Program-made: the position numbers and the translations under genes
Notes under the pieces: model-generated
Databases searched by the model: none
Told to the model about the DNA's origin: nothing
What the model saw: the letters and a program-made list of their open reading frames with translations, nothing else
DNA from: Agromyces archimandritae
GTDB taxonomy: Bacteria > Actinomycetota > Actinomycetes > Actinomycetales > Microbacteriaceae
NCBI RefSeq assembly: GCF_018024495.1
Contig: NZ_CP071696.1
Location: forward strand, 186,001-250,000
Direction: 5' to 3'
DNA: 64,000 bases
Shown: positions 18,880 through 28,061 of the stretch, piece after piece
How the letters are laid out: every line of letters begins with the position of its first letter
How positions within the stretch are numbered: the first letter of the stretch is position 1

Positions 18880-21401
18880 GGCGCCTCCCTCCTCGCGGGC
18901 CGCCGCATGCGATCCGCCGCATCAAGTGTACGAGCGACCGCCGACCCGGCCGGGCCCTCCTGCGATGCCCGCTCCGTCCACACCTCGAAACCGGTGTCGG
19001 CGGCGGCGGCGAGGGCGATCGTGCCGGAGCGGTCCGTGCGGAGCACGCGCGTGCCCGCGTCGGCGAGCATCCCGAGGGCGGATGCCGTGGGGTGCCCGTA
19101 CCCGTTGTCGGCGCCGACCCCGACGAGCCCGATGCCGGCGCCCGCCTCACGGTACAGTTCGGCGGACTGATCGGCCGAGCCGTGATGGGCGACCTTCACG
19201 ATGTCGTACGGGCCGCCGACGCCCTCGCGGAGCAGCCGCCGTTGCGCCTGCTCGCCGAGGTCGCCGAGCAGCAGCATGCGGATGCCGGCGACGTCCGCGG
19301 CGAGGACGATGCTCGCATCGTTGCCCGGCTCCGCACCGGCATCGGCCGGCCAGAGCACCCGCCAGGTCACGCCGCCGGCCGCACCCTGATCGCCGCGCAC
19401 GGCATGCTCGACGCGCGCGCCGCCGCGTTCGAGCGGCTCGAGGGCATCGGCGGACCGCGAACCGTCCGGCGGCCCGGCGAGCACGACCCCGACATCGCCC
19501 GCGAGCGCGCTCGTGCCGCCGACATGGTCGTGATCCCAATGGGTGAGGACGAGGACGTCGACGCGGTCGATGCCGAGCAGCCGCCGGCAACGGTCGAGGG
19601 CGGCCGGATCGGGGCCGGTGTCGACCATCACGACGGCGTCGGCGCGGAGCACGACGGCATCGCCCTGCCCGACGTCGCACATCGCCACCGACCAGTCCGC
19701 CGGCCGCGACGCGCCGACGACGATGGGGCCGAGCCAGGCGCCGCCGAGCGGCACCGCGAGGGCCAGGGCGCCCGCGGTCGCCGCGGCGATCGTCGCCCGC
19801 CGGCTCCGCGCCCCGGCGAGCACCCAGCCGAGCGCGAGGGCCGCGACCCCCGCGAGGATCGCGCCGGCCGGACCCGGCAGCCACGGCATCCGCGCGCCCG
19901 GCAACTCGGCCGTGTATCTCGCGATCGCCGCGATCCACGCCGCCGGAACCCACGCGAGCTGCAGCAGCCACGCCCCGAGATGACCCGGCAGCGGCAGGAG
20001 GAGCGCCGCGACGAGCCCGACGACCGTGCCGATGGGCGCGGCCGGTGCGGCGAGGAGGTTCGCAGCGACGCCGACGAGCGCGAGCTCGGGTGCGAGCAGC
20101 ACGAGCACGGGCTGGCAGGCGAGCTGGGCCGCCGCGGGGATCGCGAGGGCGGCGGCGAGCGGCACCGGCATCCACCGCGCGAGGCGCTCGGCCAGCGGGG
20201 TCGCGAGCAGCAGCAACCCGCCCGTCGCGAGCACCGAGAGGGCGAAGCCGTAGTCGCGCGACAGCCACGGATCGACGGCCAGCAAGCCGACCACGGCCAG
20301 GGCGAGGGCCGCGAGCCCACCGGCGCCGCGCCCGCTCGCAAGCCCGACGAGCACGATCGCGGCCATGACCGCGGCACGCACGACGCTCGCCTCGGGGGTG
20401 ACGAGCACCACGAACGCGCCGAGCGCCGCAAGCGCGAACACGACCCTGGCGCCGCGCGGCAGCCGGAGCAGGGCGCCGAAAGCGAAGGCGGCGGCGGTCA
20501 CAATTGTGCAGTTCGCGCCCGAAACTGCGGTGAGGTGACTGAGCGAGGACTGCTTCATCGCCTGATCGAGGGAATCGGAGACCAGCGAAGTGTCTCCGAT
20601 CGCGAGGCCCGGCACGAGGGCGCCGCCGTCGCCGGCGAGCGTCGCGGCGGCGTCGTGCAGCCCGGCCCGGAGGGGTGCGGCCCAGGCGATCCAGAGCGGT
20701 GCGGATGCCGCCTGCCGAACCACCCCCGAAACACGGTACGCGGCCCGCTCCCCCGGCTCCTCGGCGCTCACCCGGCCCTCGACGGCGATGCGATCGCCGA
20801 GGCCCAGACGCGGCGCGCCAGAAAGCCCGCCCATCGCGACGACCGGGACCGGGGCGATCGGCCGGCCGTCGACGGCGACCGCGCGGCCCTCGGCGCGCAC
20901 CGTCGTCTCGCCGCCGAAGCCGGCGAACGTCGACGGGGCGCCGTCGAGCTCGACGAGGAGCTCGGCGCGATCGGCACCGGCCAGCGGGGAGGCCTCGCGT
21001 GCGGCGAGGCCGGCGGCCGCCGCACTCGCGGTGAGCGCGGCCCCGGCGACGGCGACGGCGAGCACGGCCGCAAGGCGCACGAGGGGCGACTGCCCGCCAT
21101 GCGGGTGCCGGGCGGCGCGCGCCCACCCGTCTCGCGGTGACCCGCCGCGCTCGAGCCCGCCGTGCGGGTGCCCGCCGCGCGCCCGCACCCGCGCGACGAC
21201 GCCGATGGCGAGCAGCACGGCCACGAGCAGCCAGCAGCCGAGCGCCACCACCCACGCTGCCCCCGCTGCAAGCCCCGTCGCCGCCCAGGCGGCCGCCCAA
21301 GCGGCGACCGCGGGCGGCGCCAGGCCGGCGCGCTGACGCGGCAAGCCGGGGCGCGCGCGTTCGGCCGCCTGCTCCGGGGCGGCCCGCTCCCCCGTCGTCA
21401 C
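18756..21401 (-). CDS. comEC: ComEC/Rec2 family DNA-uptake channel protein
   Basis: 881 residues, polytopic. An N-terminal membrane/OB-like region leads to the competence domain with many membrane helices (about 270-560, including SSLSHLTAVSGANCTIVTAA). A C-terminal metallo-beta-lactamase-like domain begins near 590 (DVGQGDAVVLRAD, LTHWDHDHVGG). It would conduct single-stranded DNA across the membrane in competence; no comG or comF genes are in view. The start is GTG 21401, overlapping the comEA stop by 4 nt. Homology seems to end near FEVWTERASQEG, and about 45 further Arg/Pro-rich residues run on inside holA because no earlier stop occurs. Confidence 0.93.
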   Translation of the reverse strand: MTTGERAAPEQAAERARPGLPRQRAGLAPPAVAAWAAAWAATGLAAGAAWVVALGCWLLVAVLLAIGVVARVRARGGHPHGGLERGGSPRDGWARAARHPHGGQSPLVRLAAVLAVAVAGAALTASAAAAGLAAREASPLAGADRAELLVELDGAPSTFAGFGGETTVRAEGRAVAVDGRPIAPVPVVAMGGLSGAPRLGLGDRIAVEGRVSAEEPGERAAYRVSGVVRQAASAPLWIAWAAPLRAGLHDAAATLAGDGGALVPGLAIGDTSLVSDSLDQAMKQSSLSHLTAVSGANCTIVTAAAFAFGALLRLPRGARVVFALAALGAFVVLVTPEASVVRAAVMAAIVLVGLASGRGAGGLAALALAVVGLLAVDPWLSRDYGFALSVLATGGLLLLATPLAERLARWMPVPLAAALAIPAAAQLACQPVLVLLAPELALVGVAANLLAAPAAPIGTVVGLVAALLLPLPGHLGAWLLQLAWVPAAWIAAIARYTAELPGARMPWLPGPAGAILAGVAALALGWVLAGARSRRATIAAATAGALALAVPLGGAWLGPIVVGASRPADWSVAMCDVGQGDAVVLRADAVVMVDTGPDPAALDRCRRLLGIDRVDVLVLTHWDHDHVGGTSALAGDVGVVLAGPPDGSRSADALEPLERGGARVEHAVRGDQGAAGGVTWRVLWPADAGAEPGNDASIVLAADVAGIRMLLLGDLGEQAQRRLLREGVGGPYDIVKVAHHGSADQSAELYREAGAGIGLVGVGADNGYGHPTASALGMLADAGTRVLRTDRSGTIALAAAADTGFEVWTERASQEGPAGSAVARTLDAADRMRRPARREAPWRDGRAAGVVHAAGRRPGPRAPRRSRSSPGTRCARPPSYS

Positions 21402-22093
21402 ACCCGCACGAGGCCCTCGAGGCCGGCGAGCACGGCCTCGCCGATCCCGGAGACCTCGTCGAGCTGGTCGACGCTCGTGAAGGGGCCGTTCGCCTCCCGC
21501 CAGGCGATGATGCGTTCAGCGAGCGCGGGGCCGATGCGCGGCAGGGTCTCGAGTGCGGCGGCATCCGCCCGGTTCAGGTCGACGACGCCGTCGGCGCCCC
21601 CGGCACCCGCGCCTCCGGCACCCGCACCGCCGGCCGCCGGGGCCTCGCCGACGACCGGCACCCGCAGCTGCTCGCCGTCCGCGACGGGGCCGGCGAGGTT
21701 CACCGCCTCCGCATCGGCGTCGTCGGCGAGCCCGCCGGCGGCGGCGACGGCATCCACGACCCGCGAGCCCGGTGCGAGCTCGACGATGCCGGGCGCGCGC
21801 ACCGCGCCCGTGACGTGCACGAGCAGGGCGGGTGAGTCCGTCTCGGGCGCGGTCTCGGCAGGCGGTGAGCCCACGGCATCCACACCCGGCAGATGCTGCG
21901 TACCCCCGCCGCTCGCCGTCGCCGACACGACCGCCGAGACGCCGAGGGCCGCCAGGCACAGGACGATCGCGGCGCCGATGCCGAGCCGCACCCGCGGCGA
22001 CGCCCGCCGGGCCGACGGCGCGAGTCGTTCGAAGACGTCGGGCTCTGCCTCAAGGGGCTCGTCGGCTGCGGGCGGCGGATCGTGAAGCGGCAT
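21398..22093 (-). CDS. comEA: ComEA-like helix-hairpin-helix DNA-binding protein
   Basis: 231 residues. A cytoplasmic N-terminus is followed by one membrane anchor (about 37-60), an SLBB-type domain (VHVTGAVRAPGIVELAPGSR), a Gly/Ala-rich linker (about 155-168), and two helix-hairpin-helix motifs at the C-terminus (VDLNRADAAALETLPRIG and LDEVSGIGEAVLAGL). It would bind double-stranded DNA outside the membrane and pass it to ComEC, whose gene overlaps it by 4 nt. Confidence 0.93.
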   Translation of the reverse strand: MPLHDPPPAADEPLEAEPDVFERLAPSARRASPRVRLGIGAAIVLCLAALGVSAVVSATASGGGTQHLPGVDAVGSPPAETAPETDSPALLVHVTGAVRAPGIVELAPGSRVVDAVAAAGGLADDADAEAVNLAGPVADGEQLRVPVVGEAPAAGGAGAGGAGAGGADGVVDLNRADAAALETLPRIGPALAERIIAWREANGPFTSVDQLDEVSGIGEAVLAGLEGLVRV

Positions 22094-22185
22094 TCCGGCA
22101 GGCTACGGCGCGGCCTCCGCCCCGCCCGGCCGCCGAAGCGGATCCGTGGGATGCGAGGGCCGCCGACCGGCCTGTGGAGGAACGG

Positions 22186-24771
22186 TCAGCGCCGCGTGAC
22201 GATGTTCACGAGCTTCGGCGCGCGCACGACGACGTTCGCGATCTCGCGCCCGTCGATCGAGCGGACGACGGCCGCCGAACCCTTCGCGAGGGCCTCGAGC
22301 TCCTCGGGTGCGATCTTCGGGGCGACGTCGGCGCGGTCGCGCACCTTGCCGTCGACCTGGAAGACGGCCGTCACCGACTCCTCGACGAGGAGCGCCGGGT
22401 CGGCCTTGCGCCACTGCGCGAGGGCCACGGTCGGTTCGTAGCCGAGGCGCTGCCACATGTCCTCCGCCGTGTACGGCGCGAACAGGTTCAGGATCATCGC
22501 GATGACCTCGGCGGACTCGCGGACGGCCGCATCCGCCGCCCCCGGGCCCTGGTCGATGGTCTTGCGGGTGGCGTTCACGAGCTCCATGAGGCGCGCGATG
22601 ACGACGTTGAACTTGTACGCCTCGACGAGACCGGGCGCGTCGGCGAGCAGGCGATGCGTGACGCGCCGGAGGGCGGGATCGCCCGTCTTCCACTCGACGT
22701 CCGGGCTCGAGGTCACCTCGCCCGAGATGCGCCACGCGCGGGCGAGGAACTTCGCCGCACCGGCCTGCGAGACATCCGCCCAGTCCACATCGTCCTCGGG
22801 CGGGCCGGCGAAGGCCATCGTGACCCGCAGCGCATCCGCGCCGTGCTCGCGCAGCTGGTCGGCGAACTCGACGAGGTTGCCCTTGCTCTTGCTCATCGCC
22901 GAACCGTCCATGAGCACCTGCCCCTGGTTCAGGAGGCTCGTGAAGGGCTCGGTGAAGCTGATGTAGCCGAGGTCGAAGAGCACCTTCGTGATGAACCGCG
23001 AGTACAGCAGGTGCAGGATCGCGTGCTCGACGCCGCCGACGTACTGGTCGACGGGCGCCCACTTCTCGGCCTCGGCCGGGTCGAAGGCACGCGTGTCGTC
23101 GTTCGGGTTCAGGAAGCGCAGCGGGTACCACGAGCTGTCGACGAAGGTGTCCATCGTGTCGGAGTCGCGCCGGGCCTCGCCGCCGCACTGCGGGCAGGAG
23201 ACGGTCGACCACTCCTCGGCGGCGGCGAGCGGGCTCTTGCCCTTCGGCCGCAGGTCGAGGCCTTCGGCATCGGGCAGCCGCACGGGCAGCTGCTCCTGGG
23301 GCACGGGCACCTCGCCGCAGGCCGGGCAGTGGATGATCGGGATCGGGGTGCCCCAGTAGCGCTGCCGGGAGATGAGCCAGTCGCGCAGACGGAAGTTCTT
23401 GGCGGCTCGGCCGGTGCCGCGCGACTCGAGCAGCTCGATCATCCGCTTGATCGCGTTGACCTTGCTGAGCCCGTCGAGGGGGCCGGAGTTGACCATGCGG
23501 CCCTCGCCGGCGAGGGCGACGCCCGTCGAGGCGGGGTCCAAGGCCGGCGGCTCCTCGGGCAGGATCGGCACACCCTGCTCGTCGAGCTGGATGACGGGGA
23601 TGACGCCGGTGACGGGCGCGTTCGTGTCGACGACGACGCGGATCGGCAGGTCGAAGGCGCGGGCGAAGTCGAGGTCGCGCTGGTCGTGCGCGGGCACGGC
23701 CATGATCGCGCCGTGGCCGTAGTCGGCGAGCACGTAGTCGCTCGCCCAGATCGGCAGCCGTTCACCGCTGACCGGGTTCACCGCATAGCGCTCGAGGAAC
23801 ACGCCGGTCTTCGGCCGCTCCTGGTTCAGGCGATCCATCTCGGTCGTGCCGCGCACCGTGTCCAGGTAGTCCTGGAAGCGCATCCGCACATCCGGCCCGG
23901 CGCCGGACGCGAGTTCGGCGGCGAGGTCGGAGTCGGGGGCGACGACCATGAACGTCGCGCCGAAGAGCGTGTCGGGGCGCGTCGTGAAGACCGAGATGCG
24001 CTCTTCGCGCCCCTCGATCTCGAACTCGACGTCGGCGCCCGAGGAGCGGCCGATCCAGTTGCGCTGCATCGACAGCACCCGCTGCGGCCAGTGGCCCTCG
24101 AGCTGGTTCAGGTCGTCGAGCAGGCGGTCGGCGTAGTCGGTGACCTTGAAGAACCACTGCGTGAGGGCCTTCTTCGTGACGAGGGCGCCGCAGCGTTCGC
24201 AGTGCCCGTCGACGACCTGCTCGTTGGCGAGCACGGTCTGGTCGTTCGGGCACCAGTTGACCTGGCCGGCCTTGCGGTATGCGAGGCCGCGCTTGTAGAG
24301 CTCCAGGAACAGCCACTGGTTCCACTTGTAGTACTCGGGGTCGCTGGTGTGCAGTTCGCGCGACCAGTCGAACGACGGCGCGTACTGCCGGAACGAGGCC
24401 TTCTGCTGGGCGATGTTCGCGTAGGTCCACTCGCGTGGGTCGGTGCCGCGCTTGATCGCCGCGTTCTCGGCGGGCAGGCCGAAGCTGTCCCAGCCGATGG
24501 GGTGCAGCACGTCGAAGCCCTGCTGGCGCCAGTAGCGGGCGACGATATCGCCGAAGCCGAACGCCTCCGCGTGGCCCATGTGCAGGTCGCCGGAGGGGTA
24601 GGGGAACATGTCGAGCACGTACTTGCGGGGGCGGGTGTCGCCCGGCAGGCCGGCGCGGAACGGCTGGAGCTCGTCCCACACCGGAAGCCACTTCGCCTGG
24701 ATGGCCGCGAAGTCGTAGACGGCGTCGGCCGTCGTGTGGGGGTCGTGCTCGTTCGCCAACGGGTTCTCCAT
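22186..24771 (-). CDS. leuS: Leucine--tRNA ligase
   Basis: 861 residues, a class I synthetase. The HIGH signature appears as [11 protein letters not shown] (57-67) and the KMSKS signature as AMSKSKGN, with a large CP1 editing insertion between them and the zinc-type cysteines CERCG and CPQCGG. The start is the ATG at 24771; upstream in-frame codons lack support. It charges tRNA-Leu. It stands alone between comEA and the pabB-like gene. Confidence 0.98.
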   Translation of the reverse strand: MENPLANEHDPHTTADAVYDFAAIQAKWLPVWDELQPFRAGLPGDTRPRKYVLDMFPYPSGDLHMGHAEAFGFGDIVARYWRQQGFDVLHPIGWDSFGLPAENAAIKRGTDPREWTYANIAQQKASFRQYAPSFDWSRELHTSDPEYYKWNQWLFLELYKRGLAYRKAGQVNWCPNDQTVLANEQVVDGHCERCGALVTKKALTQWFFKVTDYADRLLDDLNQLEGHWPQRVLSMQRNWIGRSSGADVEFEIEGREERISVFTTRPDTLFGATFMVVAPDSDLAAELASGAGPDVRMRFQDYLDTVRGTTEMDRLNQERPKTGVFLERYAVNPVSGERLPIWASDYVLADYGHGAIMAVPAHDQRDLDFARAFDLPIRVVVDTNAPVTGVIPVIQLDEQGVPILPEEPPALDPASTGVALAGEGRMVNSGPLDGLSKVNAIKRMIELLESRGTGRAAKNFRLRDWLISRQRYWGTPIPIIHCPACGEVPVPQEQLPVRLPDAEGLDLRPKGKSPLAAAEEWSTVSCPQCGGEARRDSDTMDTFVDSSWYPLRFLNPNDDTRAFDPAEAEKWAPVDQYVGGVEHAILHLLYSRFITKVLFDLGYISFTEPFTSLLNQGQVLMDGSAMSKSKGNLVEFADQLREHGADALRVTMAFAGPPEDDVDWADVSQAGAAKFLARAWRISGEVTSSPDVEWKTGDPALRRVTHRLLADAPGLVEAYKFNVVIARLMELVNATRKTIDQGPGAADAAVRESAEVIAMILNLFAPYTAEDMWQRLGYEPTVALAQWRKADPALLVEESVTAVFQVDGKVRDRADVAPKIAPEELEALAKGSAAVVRSIDGREIANVVVRAPKLVNIVTRR

Positions 24772-24822
24772 CGTCGTCTGGGATCGGGGGCGGCCTCGGG
24801 CGGGGCCGCGGAGCGTGCGCGG

Positions 24823-24842
24823 GCGGATGCCGCGGCATCCGC
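24823..24842. repeat. 20-bp perfect palindrome upstream of leuS
   Basis: GCGGATGCCGCGGCATCCGC reads the same on both strands. It lies 52 bp upstream of the leuS ATG, in the 159-bp gap before the pabB-like gene. It could be an operator or a hairpin in the leuS leader. It is also two head-to-head copies of the GCGGATGC motif that is frequent throughout the window, so chance is not excluded. Confidence 0.4.
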
Positions 24843-24930
24843 GCTCGGAGGTGCGCGCACAGCATGGCACGCGCGGGGCTCAAGCCTCCAGCTTACTGAA
24901 CGCGGCCGGCAGCGGCGTCCAGGCATCCGC

Positions 24931-26334
24931 TCACGCCGGCGCGGCGCCGAGCGCCGCCAGCAGCGCCCTGGCCTTCACCCGGGTCTCCTCGATCTCCTCC
25001 GCGGCGACCGAGAGGGCGGTGATGCCGCCGCCGGTGCCGATCGTCGCGCCCGCCGGGGTGAGCACGATGGAGCGGATGCCCATCGCGAGATCGGCCGTGC
25101 CGTCGAAGCCGAGCACGCCGAACGCGCCGGCGTACGGCCCGCGCGGGGAGGATTCGAGGCCGTGCAGGATCGTCATCGCCGAACGCTTCGGCGCGCCCGT
25201 CATCGACCCGGCCGGGAAGCAGGCCGCGATCGCCTCGCCCAGGCCGATGCCGTTGCCGAGGCGGGCGGCGACGGTGGAGACGAGCTGGTGGACCTGCGGG
25301 TACGACTCGACGAGGTGCAGTTCGGGCACGTGCACCGTGCCGAGGGCCGCGATGCGGCCGAGGTCGTTGCGCATGAGGTCGACGATCATGATGTTCTCGG
25401 CCCGCTCCTTCTCGCTCGCGAGGAGTTCGGCGGCCAGCCGTGCGTCCTCGCCGGGGTCGGCGGAGCGGGGCCGGGTGCCCTTCATCGGCGTCGTGCGGAT
25501 GCGCCGGCCGCCGTCGACCGCGAGGAAGCGTTCGGGCGAGGCGCTGACGAGCGCCGTGCCGCCGAAGCGCAGCAGACCGCCGTGGTGGCTCGGGCTCGTG
25601 CGCCGCAGGCGCCGGTGCACGGCGACCGGGTCGAACGCGCCGGGCACCTCGATGCGGGTCGTGAGGCAGAGCTGGTACGCGTCGCCGGCGGCGATGCGGG
25701 CCAGGCATGCGTCGATCATCTCCGCGTAGCCCGCCTCGTCGTCGTGGATGCGCGCGCTCGCGGGCCGGGCGGCTTCGGGTGCGGGTGCGGATGCCGCACG
25801 CATCGCCTCCGCGAGGGTGCGCCGTGCCCACGCCTCCCCCGCCTCCCGGCCTTCCTCGCCCGGCTCGTCGCGCCAGTGCGCCTCAACCGCCCCGGTGGCG
25901 TGGTCGAAGACGAGCGCGCGATCCACCCTGAGGAAGGCGGCATCGGGCACGCCGGACGGGCGGAACGGCACCCCCATGTGCCGGGCGCCGGCCTCGTAGC
26001 CGAACCAGCCGATCCACCCGAGCGGCGACGCCTCGACGCCGCCTGCCGCACCGAACTCCGGCACGTCGAAGATCGACCCCGGGCTCGTCTCGGGGCGGCG
26101 GGCGGGGTCGAGGGGCCGGGACCTCGTGATCGTGCCCGCGGCGGCATCGGCGGTGAGGAGGATGCTCCCGGCATCCGCCGCGGCCATGATGCTGCGCCCG
26201 CCCAGCGTGTCGCGCCCCGCCCCGCCCCAGCCGCCGTCGAGCCACACCGCATACGGGGCGTCGCCGAAGCAGCGGAGGAACACGGTCTCGGGGTCGAGGG
26301 GCGCGGGGGCCGCGAGCCGGCCGGTCGACGTCAC
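24931..26334 (-). CDS. pabB: Chorismate-binding enzyme, aminodeoxychorismate synthase component I-like (PabB)
   Basis: 467 residues. An N-terminal TrpE/PabB-like domain precedes a chorismate-binding catalytic domain with ERFLAVDGGRRIRTTPMKGT, ENIMIVDLMRNDLGRIA and FPAGSMTGAPKRSAM. Together these favour aminodeoxychorismate synthase (folate) or anthranilate synthase (tryptophan). No amidotransferase or trp gene lies nearby, and I prefer PabB because of its isolated context. GTG 26334 is preceded at 6 nt by a -10-like TATGCT (26346-26341, minus strand) and no ribosome site, suggesting a leaderless mRNA. Confidence 0.85.
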   Translation of the reverse strand: MTSTGRLAAPAPLDPETVFLRCFGDAPYAVWLDGGWGGAGRDTLGGRSIMAAADAGSILLTADAAAGTITRSRPLDPARRPETSPGSIFDVPEFGAAGGVEASPLGWIGWFGYEAGARHMGVPFRPSGVPDAAFLRVDRALVFDHATGAVEAHWRDEPGEEGREAGEAWARRTLAEAMRAASAPAPEAARPASARIHDDEAGYAEMIDACLARIAAGDAYQLCLTTRIEVPGAFDPVAVHRRLRRTSPSHHGGLLRFGGTALVSASPERFLAVDGGRRIRTTPMKGTRPRSADPGEDARLAAELLASEKERAENIMIVDLMRNDLGRIAALGTVHVPELHLVESYPQVHQLVSTVAARLGNGIGLGEAIAACFPAGSMTGAPKRSAMTILHGLESSPRGPYAGAFGVLGFDGTADLAMGIRSIVLTPAGATIGTGGGITALSVAAEEIEETRVKARALLAALGAAPA

Positions 26335-26372
26335 CCGGTCAGCATAGCCAGACCCTGCCGCGCGGACCCCGC

Positions 26373-28061
26373 TCACGCGAGGAGGCGCCCGCCCTCGATC
26401 CGCACCACGCGGTCGAAGCGGGACTCGTCGACCTCGGCATGGGCGATCAGCACGAGGGTGCGGCCGGGCGCCTCCGCGGCGGTCAGCAGCTCGTCCACGA
26501 GGGCGTCGGCGCGGGCCCGGTCGACGTTCGCGGTCGGTTCGTCGAGGACGAGCACGGGGAAGCCGGCGAGCATCGCCCGGGCCAGCGCGATGCGCTGCGC
26601 CTGCCCGCCCGAGACGAGGGATCCGCGCTCGCCGACCGGCGCATCCAGCCCGCCGCGTTCGGCGACCCAGCCGGCCAGGCCCACACGGCCCAGCACGTCG
26701 AGCAGTTCGGCGTCGCCGGCGCCCTCGCGCGCGAACAGCAGGTTCTGGCGGATCGATTCGTCGAAGAGCCACGGGCGCTGCTCGACGATGCCGACGAGGC
26801 GGTGCACGTCGCCGATCGCGAGGCGCTTCGCCTGGGCCCCGCCGATGCGGTACGAGCCGTCGTAGTCGAGGAAGCGGACGAGCACATGCGCGAGCGTCGT
26901 CTTGCCCGCGCCCGAGGCCCCGCGCACGAGCACGCGTTCGCCGGGTGCGATGGCGAGGTCGAACCCGGCGATGGATGCCGCCGGCGCGCCCGCCCCGTCG
27001 CCGAGCTCCGGCCAGGACGCCGACACCCCCTCGAGTTCGAGGGCCGGCGCAGGTGCGGCCGGCGGGGCGGCGATGGGTTCGGCCGGCTCGGCGGGAACGC
27101 CCGCGGGCGGCTCGGCCGGCACCGCCCGGTCGACACGACGGGCGCTCGCGCGCGCCGTGCGCCAGGCCGATGCGGCCGCCGGGATCGCCCCGGCGACCTC
27201 GGCGATCGCGAGCGGCACCAGGCAGACGACGGCGAACGCCGGCCCGTCGATACGGCCGTCGACGACGAGCGGTGCGGCCAGGGCGATCGCCGCCGCCGCG
27301 CCGAGCCCTCCGAGGGCGGTGGACGCGGCCTGCACGAGCCCGCCGGCGACGGCGCGACGGCGGGCGGCCCGCGCGAGCTCGCGGTCGATGCCGGCGATCC
27401 GGCCACGGTCGGCGTCGGCCGCATCGAAGGCGATGAGCACGTCGAGGGCCTGCACATGGTCGAGCACCGCCGCCTGCAGCCGGCCCCGCAGCGGGCCGAT
27501 GCGACGATCGGCGCGGGCGCCGATCCACGCCTGGGCGACGAGGGCGAGGGCGATGCCCGCGACGAGCACGACGGCCAGGCCTCCGGCGGCGGCCGGGGCG
27601 ATGAGGGCGATGCCGGCGACGGCGGCCGCGACCACCACGACGGCGCTCACCACGGGCTGCACGGCCTTCAGCGGCACGTTCTGCAGTTCGTCGACGTCGC
27701 GCGTGAACCGCGCGAGCAGATCCCCGCGGCGGCTCGCGGCCAGCCCGTCGGGCGCGAGCGGCAGCATCCGCCGGAACACCCCGGTGCGGATGCCGGCGAG
27801 CTGCCGGAACGAGGCGTCGTGCCCGCTCAGCCGTTCGAGGTAGCGGAACACGCCGCGGCCGAGCGCGAACGCCCGCACCCCGACGACGGCGATGTTCAGG
27901 TACATGATCGGCGGCTGCTCGGCCGCCCGGGTGATGAGCCACGCGCTCGCGGCGAGGAGGGCGACGGTGCTGCCGGCGGAGAGGATGCCGAAGAGCACCG
28001 ACGGCAGCAGGCGCCGGATGCCGGGGACGGCCGCGCGCATCGACGCGCTCCGCTCAGGCAT
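26373..28061 (-). CDS. cydC: Thiol reductant ABC exporter subunit CydC
   Basis: 562 residues with fused membrane and ATPase domains. Six hydrophobic segments lie in the first 300 residues. An Ala/Pro-rich linker (about 305-335) leads to the nucleotide-binding domain with GASGAGKT, the signature VSGGQAQRIALARAM and the Walker B VLVLDEPTANVD. With CydD it exports glutathione or cysteine, or other thiols and heme-linked factors, to allow assembly of cytochrome bd. The ATG at 28061 overlaps the cydD stop by 8 nt. It is the last gene of cydABDC. Confidence 0.93.
   Translation of the reverse strand: MPERSASMRAAVPGIRRLLPSVLFGILSAGSTVALLAASAWLITRAAEQPPIMYLNIAVVGVRAFALGRGVFRYLERLSGHDASFRQLAGIRTGVFRRMLPLAPDGLAASRRGDLLARFTRDVDELQNVPLKAVQPVVSAVVVVAAAVAGIALIAPAAAGGLAVVLVAGIALALVAQAWIGARADRRIGPLRGRLQAAVLDHVQALDVLIAFDAADADRGRIAGIDRELARAARRRAVAGGLVQAASTALGGLGAAAAIALAAPLVVDGRIDGPAFAVVCLVPLAIAEVAGAIPAAASAWRTARASARRVDRAVPAEPPAGVPAEPAEPIAAPPAAPAPALELEGVSASWPELGDGAGAPAASIAGFDLAIAPGERVLVRGASGAGKTTLAHVLVRFLDYDGSYRIGGAQAKRLAIGDVHRLVGIVEQRPWLFDESIRQNLLFAREGAGDAELLDVLGRVGLAGWVAERGGLDAPVGERGSLVSGGQAQRIALARAMLAGFPVLVLDEPTANVDRARADALVDELLTAAEAPGRTLVLIAHAEVDESRFDRVVRIEGGRLLA

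Noticed and set aside
21832..26865. A 1677-codon open frame on the plus strand
   Set aside because: It runs antisense to comEA, leuS, pabB-like and part of cydC, all clear protein families. Its Arg/Ala/Asp-rich composition is the usual shadow of high-GC coding DNA.
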